Part shown: positions 10,315 through 17,244 of the stretch, one piece after another
How the letters are laid out: each line of letters opens with the position of its first letter
How positions within the stretch are numbered: the stretch's first letter is position 1
NCBI RefSeq assembly: GCF_001905735.1
Contig: NZ_LISW01000009.1
Coordinates: 307,263-371,262, forward strand
DNA from: Streptomyces sp. CB01249
Lineage (GTDB): Bacteria > Actinomycetota > Actinomycetes > Streptomycetales > Streptomycetaceae
Direction: 5' to 3'
DNA: 64,000 bases
Notes under the pieces: model-generated
Database searches by the model: none
The model's input: only the letters and a program-made list of their open reading frames with translations
What the model was told of the DNA's origin: nothing
Program-made: the position numbers and the translations under genes

Positions 10315-11505
10315 ATGACCACGACCGCACCGACCTCGCGGACCGCGCTGAAGGCGAACGCGACGGAGCTGCTTCCGCTGCTGAGGGAGAACGCCGCCCG
10401 GACGGAGGCCGACCGCCGGGTCGCCGAGGAGAACATCGAGGCACTGACGGACGCGGGGCTGTTCCGGCTCACGGTGCCGCGCCGCTTCGGCGGCCACGAG
10501 GCGGACTTCCGGACCTTCCTGGACGTGACGTCGGAGCTGGCGCGCGGCTGCGGCTCGACGGCCTGGGTGGCGACCCTGGTCAACGTCTGCAACTGGATGG
10601 TCGGCCTGTATCCCGAGCGCGTCCAGCAGGAGGTGTTCGGCGAGAACCCCGACGCCCGGGTCTGCGGTGTCCTCGCGCCCAGCGCGACCTGCCGGGCGGT
10701 CGACGGCGGCCTGGTCGTGAGCGGCCGGTGGGGCTTCGCGTCCGGCAGCCTGCACGCGCAGTGGGCCTCGCTCGGCATCCCCGTCGTGGACGCCTCCGGA
10801 CAGCAGACGGACCAGGGCGCCGCCCTGATCCCGATGGACGAGCTGACGGTCGAGGACACCTGGTACGTCGCCGGGATGCGCGGCACGGGCAGCAACACCC
10901 TGGTCGCCGACGAGGTCTTCGTACCGGAGCGCCGCATCCTGTCGGTGACGCGGGGCGTGCGGGGGGCGTACCCGACGGAGCACACGGAGGAGGCGCTGTA
11001 CCGCTCGGCGTTGGTGCCGGTGCTCGCGCTGGTCCTGGCGGGCCCGCAGGTGGGGCTCGCCCAGGCCGGGATGGACGTGGTCCGGGCGTCCCTGGCGAAG
11101 GGCAAGGGCATCTCGTACACGTTCTACGAGCGCGCCAGTGAGGCCCCGTCCACGCAGATCCAGCTGGCCGAGGCCGCGCAGCTGATCGACACCGCCCGGC
11201 TGCACCTGATGCGGGCGGCCGAGGACATCGACTCCTGGGCGGCGCGCGGGGAGTACATGCCGTTCGAGACGCGGGCCCGGGTCCGGATGGACACCGGCTA
11301 CGTGGCCCGGCGCTCCCGCGAGGCGCTGGATCTGCTGCTGAGCATCCAGGGCGCCGGCAGCTTCGCCGAGGCGAGCCCGCTCCAGCGGATCTGGCGGGAC
11401 CAGGAGACCGGCAGCCGGCACGCAGTGATCAACCCGGCGATCGGCAGTGAGCTGTATGGGCGGGCACTGCTGGGGATCGAGGAGCAGGTCACCCCGCTGA
11501 TCTGA
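10315..11505 (+). CDS. Flavin-dependent monooxygenase of the acyl-CoA dehydrogenase fold (HpaB/HsaA-like, group D)
   Basis: A 396-residue protein with the acyl-CoA dehydrogenase fold. A helical N domain contains GLFRLTVPRRFGGHEADF. The middle beta domain has GRWGFASGSLHAQW and MRGTGSNTLVADEVFVP. The C-terminal four-helix domain includes LLLSIQGAGSFAEASPLQRIWRD split across it. The GSxxxW form and the SG-rich loops match oxygenases that use reduced flavin to hydroxylate phenols rather than true acyl-CoA dehydrogenases, which would have a catalytic Glu and a CoA site. The divergent flavin reductase supports this. GGAGGA lies 6-10 bases before the ATG. It ends 9 bases from the convergent PucR gene. 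Confidence 0.85.
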   Translation: MTTTAPTSRTALKANATELLPLLRENAARTEADRRVAEENIEALTDAGLFRLTVPRRFGGHEADFRTFLDVTSELARGCGSTAWVATLVNVCNWMVGLYPERVQQEVFGENPDARVCGVLAPSATCRAVDGGLVVSGRWGFASGSLHAQWASLGIPVVDASGQQTDQGAALIPMDELTVEDTWYVAGMRGTGSNTLVADEVFVPERRILSVTRGVRGAYPTEHTEEALYRSALVPVLALVLAGPQVGLAQAGMDVVRASLAKGKGISYTFYERASEAPSTQIQLAEAAQLIDTARLHLMRAAEDIDSWAARGEYMPFETRARVRMDTGYVARRSREALDLLLSIQGAGSFAEASPLQRIWRDQETGSRHAVINPAIGSELYGRALLGIEEQVTPLI

Positions 11506-11514
11506 GCGGCCGGG

Positions 11515-12840
11515 TCAGGCGTCGTGGGCTGCGTTCTCGGGCCGGAGCACGGCCGGGCCCAGCACCCTGGCCGCTTCGAGGGCCGCCATCACCTCGGGCA
11601 GCCGGGCCGTCAGGTCGTGTCCCAGGAGTTCCTGGGCGCGCTTGACGCGGTACGTGACGGTGTTGCGCGCCACGTGGAGCTGGGCCGCGGCCGCCATCAG
11701 GCTGCGTTCGTTGCGCAGGTAGAGCCGCAGGGTGCGGCGCAGCTGCTCGGCGTGCGGGCTGTCCGCCGCCAGGGCCCCCAGTTCGTCGCCGGTGAAGCGG
11801 CGCAGGGCGGGGAGGTCGGCGGAGAGCAGGGCCGGGAGCTCGACGTCCGGGTAGTCCACGACCGGCCCGGTGCCGCCCGGGTTGAGCCGCATGACGCGGG
11901 CGGCGTGCTGGGCGTCCTGGTGCGACTGGCGGAAGCCGGTGAGCCCGTGGCGTACGGAGCCGAAGGCGAACCCGAAGCCCTCGGGATACGTGGCGCCCGG
12001 CGGCATCTCGGCGGGGTGCGGGGCCTGCGGGTCGCCCCAGGCCCACAGCGTGGTCCGGCCGGTCGGCAGGATCAGGGCCGAGGAGCAGCCGCGCAGGTGG
12101 AGCAGGTCGGCCGCGGCGCGCTGGAGGTCCCCGGCGGCACCGGCGGCCGGGCTCTCGCACCAGGCGACGAGCGCCAGATGGCGGCCCTCGAGGCGGTAGG
12201 CCAGGAGTTCTCGCGCCGTGTCCTCGCGTACGGGCTGCCCGTCGAGGATCGCGCGCACGGTCTCCTCGCGCGCCGCCGCACCGCTGGCGAGCCAGCGGTC
12301 GTGCTCGGTCAGGTATTCGGTGGTCATCCGGGAGGAGAACTCGTCCATGAAGCCGAAGAGCAGTTCGGAGATGCGCAGGAACTCCTCCGCGCAGTCCTCG
12401 GGCGCCGCGCGTTCCCGGCAGGCGGCCATCAGCTCCCGGGCCAGTGCGGCGTGTGCGACGCGGATGCCGCGCAGCACCTTGTCGAGCCCGACCCGGCGCC
12501 GGGCGAACTCGCGGTCCCCCAGGAGGGATTCCTCGGGGACGGTCCGGTCGGCCGCCGGGTCGGCCAGCAGGAGCAGCGCGCGCAGGACGGCCGCTTCGGT
12601 GCCCATCCGGAGGGTTTCGAAGGGGGCGGGGCCGCCGCCCAGTTCGGGCACCTCGCGGATGATGACGCGGGCCAGTCCGGTGCCGACGAGCACGGCCCAG
12701 GCCACGGGCCCCTGGCCGAGGCGGCCGGTCGCCTCGGCCAGGGTGGGCTCCGAGCCGGCGGGCGTGCCCGGCGCGTCCGCCGGGGCGGGGGCGAGCCGGT
12801 GGACCCAGCCGGAGGGGGCGGGGTCGTGGTGAGCCGTCAT
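11515..12840 (-). CDS. PucR-family transcriptional regulator
   Basis: About 441 residues. The C-terminal helix-turn-helix is typical of the PucR/CdaR group: LRRTLRLYLRNERSL, then AAAQLHVARNTVTYRVKRAQ, then a short tail. The central GGDEF-like half with GFAFGSVRHGLTGFRQSHQD is the usual PucR middle domain. Members sense purines, amino acids or aromatic acids. The start at 12840 (MTAHHDP) has AAGGA at a normal distance; the open frame upstream is not supported. It is probably a local regulator of the catabolic genes on either side, since it lies between the oxygenase gene and the GntR gene. The effector is unknown. Confidence 0.88.
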   Translation of the reverse strand: MTAHHDPAPSGWVHRLAPAPADAPGTPAGSEPTLAEATGRLGQGPVAWAVLVGTGLARVIIREVPELGGGPAPFETLRMGTEAAVLRALLLLADPAADRTVPEESLLGDREFARRRVGLDKVLRGIRVAHAALARELMAACRERAAPEDCAEEFLRISELLFGFMDEFSSRMTTEYLTEHDRWLASGAAAREETVRAILDGQPVREDTARELLAYRLEGRHLALVAWCESPAAGAAGDLQRAAADLLHLRGCSSALILPTGRTTLWAWGDPQAPHPAEMPPGATYPEGFGFAFGSVRHGLTGFRQSHQDAQHAARVMRLNPGGTGPVVDYPDVELPALLSADLPALRRFTGDELGALAADSPHAEQLRRTLRLYLRNERSLMAAAAQLHVARNTVTYRVKRAQELLGHDLTARLPEVMAALEAARVLGPAVLRPENAAHDA

Positions 12841-12954
12841 GACGTCGTCCTTGCCGTCGTGAGAGCAGCGGGCGCTGCGTTGCCGTGCCGGTCGCCGGGC
12901 CGCTGCCTCGCAGGCTGCCACCGGACAGCGGCTCCCGCATCCGGGCCCGGCGGA

Positions 12955-13635
12955 CTAGGCGACCGCCGCCGGGTCGTCCGCGATCACGGTGCGCAGGGCC
13001 TGCGAGGTGCGGTCGATGTGCCGGGCGAGGAGGGCGGTCGCGGTGTCGGCGTCCCGGGCGAGGACGGCGTCCACGATCGCCTGGTGTTCGCCGGCGACAT
13101 CGCGCTCGGTGTCGTGGCCCACGGGCAGCGACCAGCGCCGGTAGAGCGTCGCGGCGTCCCGCAGGCCGAGCGCGGCGGTCAGCAGCCTGGCGTTGCCGCA
13201 CCCCTCCAGCAGGGTCTGGTGGAAGCGCTCGTGGACGGCGAACCACTCGGGGTTGGGCGTGCCGTCGCTCCGCATGCCCTCGGTGCCGGCCAGATGGTGG
13301 TGGGCGGCGACGACGGCCGCCTCCCATGTGATGCCCCCACGTTCCATGGACCGGCGCAGGACCAGGGTCTCCAGCTCGATCCGGGCCTCGGTCAGCTCGT
13401 TGAGGTCCGCGAGCGAGACGGTGACCACGCTGAAGCCCTGCTGCGGCGCGGCATGGACGAGGCCCTGCCCGGAGAGGCGGGTGAGCGCTTCGCGGACGAC
13501 CGACTGGCTGACCGAGAAACGCCGGGCCAGCTCGACCAGGCGCAGTCGCTGCCCGGGCTCGAAGACCCCCTGAAAGATGTCCTCGCGGATCTGCGCGTAG
13601 ACGACGCCGCCTCGTGTTGCCTTCTCACCAGCCAT
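12955..13635 (-). CDS. GntR-family regulator with FCD (FadR C-terminal) ligand domain
   Basis: About 226 residues. The N-terminal winged helix is clear: VYAQIREDIFQGVFEPGQRLR then LARRFSVSQSVVREALTRL. The helical FCD ligand domain follows, with metal or acid-binding type histidines in VHERFHQTLLEG and in EHQAIVDAVLARD. Members usually repress sugar-acid or aromatic catabolic operons until a carboxylic acid ligand binds. It is divergent from the FAH-dioxygenase-monooxygenase-ligase operon and separated by an AT-rich gap with a dyad at 13681-13704. Start: ATG 13635 (MAGEKATRG) is used; ATG 13668 in the same frame also lacks a ribosome site. Confidence 0.9.
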   Translation of the reverse strand: MAGEKATRGGVVYAQIREDIFQGVFEPGQRLRLVELARRFSVSQSVVREALTRLSGQGLVHAAPQQGFSVVTVSLADLNELTEARIELETLVLRRSMERGGITWEAAVVAAHHHLAGTEGMRSDGTPNPEWFAVHERFHQTLLEGCGNARLLTAALGLRDAATLYRRWSLPVGHDTERDVAGEHQAIVDAVLARDADTATALLARHIDRTSQALRTVIADDPAAVA

Positions 13636-13680
13636 GACCACACACCGTAGCAGTCGAACGACAGTCATAGAAAATATCGT

Positions 13681-13704
13681 TAATCTCTTGCTTCATCGAG
13701 ATTA
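13681..13704. promoter_or_regulatory. Inverted repeat TAATCTC-N10-GAGATTA, candidate GntR operator
   Basis: A perfect 7-bp inverted repeat with a 10-base spacer, in an unusually AT-rich 117-base gap between the divergent GntR gene and the FAH operon. Centre-to-centre spacing is about 1.6 helical turns. The position covers the likely promoters of both directions, so autoregulated repression is the simplest reading. The spacer is longer than in classic FadR-type sites, so recognition by the neighbouring GntR protein is an inference. Confidence 0.5.
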
Positions 13705-13752
13705 CAGGGCAAGACTGCGCAGCAGACACCCCCGCACGGCATGGAGGACCTC

Positions 13753-14616
13753 ATGCGCCTGGCGCACATCGACGGACGGCTGGCCATCAAGGGCCCGCAG
13801 GGCTTTCTCGACGCGGCGGAGGCGAGCGGGGGACGCTTCGGACCCGATCCGCAGGACGTGTTCACCGACTGGGAGGCGTTCTCCACCTGGTGCGGCGAGT
13901 ATCTGGCCTCGCCCGCCGCGGCCGGGGCGCCCGTGGTGGGCGCGGGCGAAGGCGCGGTGTGGGGCCCGCCGGTCCCCCGGCCCGCCCAGATCTTCGCGGT
14001 CGGCCTCAACTACCTCGACCACATCGCGGAGTCGAAGCTCGACGTCCCGGCCGAGCCTGCCGTCTTCACCAAGTTCCGGACCTCGCTGACCGGCCCCGAG
14101 TCGCCCGTCACCCTGCCTGACGGGCTGGTCGACTGGGAGACCGAGCTCGTCGCCGTCATCGGCCGCCACTGCCACCACGCGACGCGCGAGACCGCCTGGT
14201 CGTACGTGGCGGGGCTGACGGTGGGCCAGGACCTGTCCGAGCGCCGGCTCCAGCTGACCGGCCCGGCGCCGCAGTTCTCGCTCGGCAAGTCCTACCCGGG
14301 CTTCGCGCCGACCGGCCCGGAGCTGGTCAGCACCGACGAGTTCGCGAACCCGGACGACCTGGAGCTGGGCTGCCGGCTCGACGGGGGTGAGGTCCTTCAG
14401 AAGAGCCGCACCTCGGAGATGGTCTTCGACGTCCCGGAGCTCATCGTCCGGCTGTCGGCCGTCTGCCCCCTGCTCCCGGGCGACCTGGTCTTCACCGGCA
14501 CCCCGGCCGGGGTCGGCGGCGCCCGCACCCCGCAGAAGTTCCTCGCCCCCGGAGACGTACTCGTCACCTGGATCGAAGGCATCGGAACGCTGCGCAACCC
14601 GATGCTCGCCCCCTGA
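13753..14616 (+). CDS. Fumarylacetoacetate hydrolase (FAH) family protein
   Basis: A 287-residue FAH-family hydrolase/isomerase. The C-terminal FAH domain begins at IFAVGLNYLDH. It has the metal site acidic pair in WETELVAVIG, a further catalytic region SLGKSYPGFAPTGP, and the closing LLPGDLVFTGTPAGVG. These enzymes use Mg/Mn to cleave C-C bonds in ring-fission products or to isomerise and decarboxylate them. The start is 13753 (MRLAHIDG), because GGAGG at 13743-13747 stands five bases before it; ATG 13741 contains that site. First gene of a four-gene operon with an extradiol dioxygenase, a flavin monooxygenase and acetoacetate-CoA ligase, so its product is plausibly fumarate or pyruvate plus acetoacetate. 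Confidence 0.9.
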   Translation: MRLAHIDGRLAIKGPQGFLDAAEASGGRFGPDPQDVFTDWEAFSTWCGEYLASPAAAGAPVVGAGEGAVWGPPVPRPAQIFAVGLNYLDHIAESKLDVPAEPAVFTKFRTSLTGPESPVTLPDGLVDWETELVAVIGRHCHHATRETAWSYVAGLTVGQDLSERRLQLTGPAPQFSLGKSYPGFAPTGPELVSTDEFANPDDLELGCRLDGGEVLQKSRTSEMVFDVPELIVRLSAVCPLLPGDLVFTGTPAGVGGARTPQKFLAPGDVLVTWIEGIGTLRNPMLAP

Positions 14617-14677
14617 CCGTCCCGGCCCCCGGGTCTCCCCCGGTCCAGCCCCGCCGACCCCGAAAGAGAGCCGTTCC

Positions 14678-15637
14678 ATGTCACTGCACCGACTGACCCG
14701 GATCGTCATGGGCGTGCCGAACGTCGAACAGACGGCCGCCTACTACGCCGACTTCGGCCTCACCCCCGTGGGCGGCGCCCCCGGCCGGGCCGACGAGCCG
14801 CAGTCCTCGTACACCCTGTCCACGGTCGACGGCAGCGAGCAGTTGCGCGTCGTGCACGCGCCCCGCCGCCGCCTGGTCGAACTCGGCGTCGGGGCCGAGG
14901 ACCCGGACGACCTGGACCGGGTGGCCGCTTCGCTGGCCCGGCTCGGCGTGCCCGTCCACCGCGCGGAGCAGTCGGTGACGGCGGTCGACCCGGGCACCGA
15001 GGTCCTGGTCCGCGTCGAGATCGCCCCGCGCCTGCGGCAGACCCCCGTCGAGGCGCCGCTCCACAACGCGCCGGGTGCGGACGTCCGTCTCGGGCACCGC
15101 GCCCCCGGCATCCTGCGCGAGGAGCCGGTGCGGCCGCGCAAGCTGGGGCACGTGGTCCTCGGCTCGACGGACCAGGAGACCTCCCAGCGCTTCTTCCGGG
15201 AGGGCATCGGCTTCAAGGTCAGCGACACGGTCAAGGGCCTGGCCGCGTTCATGCGCTGCTCCAGCGACCACCACAACGTCCTGGTGCAGCAGGCCCCCGT
15301 CGCCTTCCTGCACCACACCTCGTGGCAGGTGGACGACGTGGACGAGATCGGCCGGGGCGCCACCGCGATGCTGGAGGCGGACCCGGACCGGCACACCTGG
15401 GGGCTCGGCCGCCACTACATCGGCTCGAACTTCTTCTGGTACCTCAAGGACCCGGCCGGCACCTTCTCCGAGTACTACTCCGACCTCGACTGCATCGTGG
15501 ACGACGCGCTGTGGAAGCCCGGCGTCTTCGAGGGCATGAAGTCGCTGTACGCGTGGGGCCCGCCCCCTCCCCCGTCGTTCCTCGCCCCGGAGGACCTGGC
15601 GGCCCTGATGACCGGCGCCCACGCGCCGACCCGGTGA
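14678..15637 (+). CDS. VOC-superfamily extradiol ring-cleavage dioxygenase
   Basis: A 319-residue, two-domain vicinal-oxygen-chelate protein of the type I extradiol dioxygenase size. The C-terminal domain keeps the Fe(II) facial triad: His158 in KLGHVVLG, His212/213 in FLHHTSW, and Glu265 in TFSEYYSD. The pair His198/199 in SSDHHNV stands 14 residues before His212/213, the same spacing as the catalytic and metal histidines of biphenyl-type enzymes. A conserved HYIGSNFFWYLKDP loop is also present. It should open a catechol-type ring next to a hydroxyl. GAAAGAGAG lies before the ATG. It is 61 bases after the FAH gene and 11 bases before the monooxygenase gene. Confidence 0.9.
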   Translation: MSLHRLTRIVMGVPNVEQTAAYYADFGLTPVGGAPGRADEPQSSYTLSTVDGSEQLRVVHAPRRRLVELGVGAEDPDDLDRVAASLARLGVPVHRAEQSVTAVDPGTEVLVRVEIAPRLRQTPVEAPLHNAPGADVRLGHRAPGILREEPVRPRKLGHVVLGSTDQETSQRFFREGIGFKVSDTVKGLAAFMRCSSDHHNVLVQQAPVAFLHHTSWQVDDVDEIGRGATAMLEADPDRHTWGLGRHYIGSNFFWYLKDPAGTFSEYYSDLDCIVDDALWKPGVFEGMKSLYAWGPPPPPSFLAPEDLAALMTGAHAPTR

Positions 15638-15648
15638 GGACGCACGCC

Positions 15649-17244
15649 ATGCAGCACACACACGACCGCAGCGACGTCCTGGTCGTCGGAGCCGGGCCGG
15701 TCGGCCTGACCACCGCTCTGTTCCTGGCCCGGGACGGATGGCGGGTCACCGTCCTCGAACAGTGGCCCACCCCCTACCCCCTGCCGCGCGCCGTCCACTT
15801 CGACGACGAGGCCGCCCGGCTGCTCGCCGACGCGGGCATCGGCGACCGGCTGGGCGCGCTCTCCGAACCGGCCGACACCTACGAGTGGCGCAACGCCTCG
15901 GGCACCCCGCTGCTGACCTTCGACTGGTCGGGCCCCGGCCCGTCCGGCTGGCCGCGCGCCTCCATGACGTACCAGCCCGACCTGGAACGGGCGCTGGCCG
16001 AGGCCGTCGAGGCGCGCCCGGAGGTGACGGTCCTGCGCGGGTACGAGGCGGTGGCCCTGGCCCAGGGTGACGAGGACGTCACCGTGACCGCGCGGGACAC
16101 CGAGGGGCGTCAGCACGAGATCACCGCCGCCTGGGTGGTGGGCGCGGACGGCGCCCACAGCTTCGTACGCGGCCACATGCCGACCCGGATGACGGACCTC
16201 GGGTTCTTCTACGACTGGCTCATCGTGGACGTCCGCCCGCACGTCCCGCGCGTCTGGGACCCGGTCAACCTCCAGATCTGCGACCCGGAGCGGCCCACGA
16301 CCGTGGTGTCCGGCGGGCCCGGCCGGCGGCGCTGGGAGTTCATGCGCATGGCCGGCGAGACGGTGGCGGAGCTCGACACCGAGGCCACCGCCTGGCGCCT
16401 GCTCGAACCCTTCGGGATGACCCCGGACAGCTGCGAGCTGGAACGGCACGCCGTCTACACCTTCCAGGCGCAGTGGGCGGACGTCTGGCGTTCCGGGCGG
16501 CTGCTGCTCGCCGGGGACGCGGCCCACCTGATGCCGCCGTTCGCGGGCCAGGGCATGTGCTCCGGCATCCGGGACGCCGCCAACCTCACCTTCAAGCTCG
16601 ACCTGGTCCTGCGCGGCGCCGCCGCCCCGGAGCTGCTGGACACCTACGGCAGCGAGCGCGCGGCCCACGTCCAGCACGCGATCGGGATGTCGGTGGAGCT
16701 GGGCAAGGTCATCTGTGTCACGGACCCGGAGCGGGCGGCGGAGCGCGACGCGTATCTGACCGGCCACGGCGCCGACCCGGACAAGGCCCTGCCGCCGCTG
16801 CCCCCGGCCGTGCTGACGGACGGTCTCGTGGCCCGTGCCGGTGGCGGGGCCGCCGGGGTGCAGAGCAGGCAGGCCCGCGTCACGTACCGGGGCCGCACCG
16901 GCCTGCTCAACGAGGTCACCGGACGCGGCTTCGTCGTCGCCTGCCTCACCGACCCGCGTACGGTGCTGTCGGCGCGGCAGCTGGCCTTCCTCGACGGGAT
17001 CGGGGCGCGCCTGCTGCACCTGGTGTCCTCACCTGACGACGGCGAGGAGAACGTGGCCGCCGTCGACGTGGACGGCTTCTACCTCCCCCATCTCGCCGAG
17101 GAGGGGCAGGCGGCCGTCGTGATCCGCCCCGACCACTATCTCTTCGGCACCGCCACCACGCCGGACGGCCTCGCGGGGCTCGTGGACGACCTCGCGGAGC
17201 AGCTGGCCCCGGCGCCCGTCGTCACGGCAGGAGGCGCGCGATGA
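15649..17244 (+). CDS. FAD-dependent aromatic monooxygenase (MhpA/PheA class A)
   Basis: A 531-residue class A flavoprotein hydroxylase. The FAD-binding GAGPVG at residues 14-19 is followed by the DG-type motif GADGAHSFVRG and the ribityl-binding GD motif LLAGDAAHLMPPFAGQG around Asp290. A C-terminal thioredoxin-like domain ends the protein, as in the 3-(3-hydroxyphenyl)propionate and phenol hydroxylases. It should hydroxylate a phenolic ring using NAD(P)H and O2, giving the diol for the dioxygenase next door. The ribosome site GAGGA overlaps the stop of the dioxygenase gene, and its own stop overlaps the ligase ATG (ATGA), so the operon is tightly coupled. Confidence 0.9.
   Translation: MQHTHDRSDVLVVGAGPVGLTTALFLARDGWRVTVLEQWPTPYPLPRAVHFDDEAARLLADAGIGDRLGALSEPADTYEWRNASGTPLLTFDWSGPGPSGWPRASMTYQPDLERALAEAVEARPEVTVLRGYEAVALAQGDEDVTVTARDTEGRQHEITAAWVVGADGAHSFVRGHMPTRMTDLGFFYDWLIVDVRPHVPRVWDPVNLQICDPERPTTVVSGGPGRRRWEFMRMAGETVAELDTEATAWRLLEPFGMTPDSCELERHAVYTFQAQWADVWRSGRLLLAGDAAHLMPPFAGQGMCSGIRDAANLTFKLDLVLRGAAAPELLDTYGSERAAHVQHAIGMSVELGKVICVTDPERAAERDAYLTGHGADPDKALPPLPPAVLTDGLVARAGGGAAGVQSRQARVTYRGRTGLLNEVTGRGFVVACLTDPRTVLSARQLAFLDGIGARLLHLVSSPDDGEENVAAVDVDGFYLPHLAEEGQAAVVIRPDHYLFGTATTPDGLAGLVDDLAEQLAPAPVVTAGGAR

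Noticed and set aside
9470..17244. Natural-product (tailoring oxygenase) cluster
   Set aside because: No synthase, carrier protein or resistance gene is present; FAH, extradiol and acetoacetate ligase genes fit degradation better.
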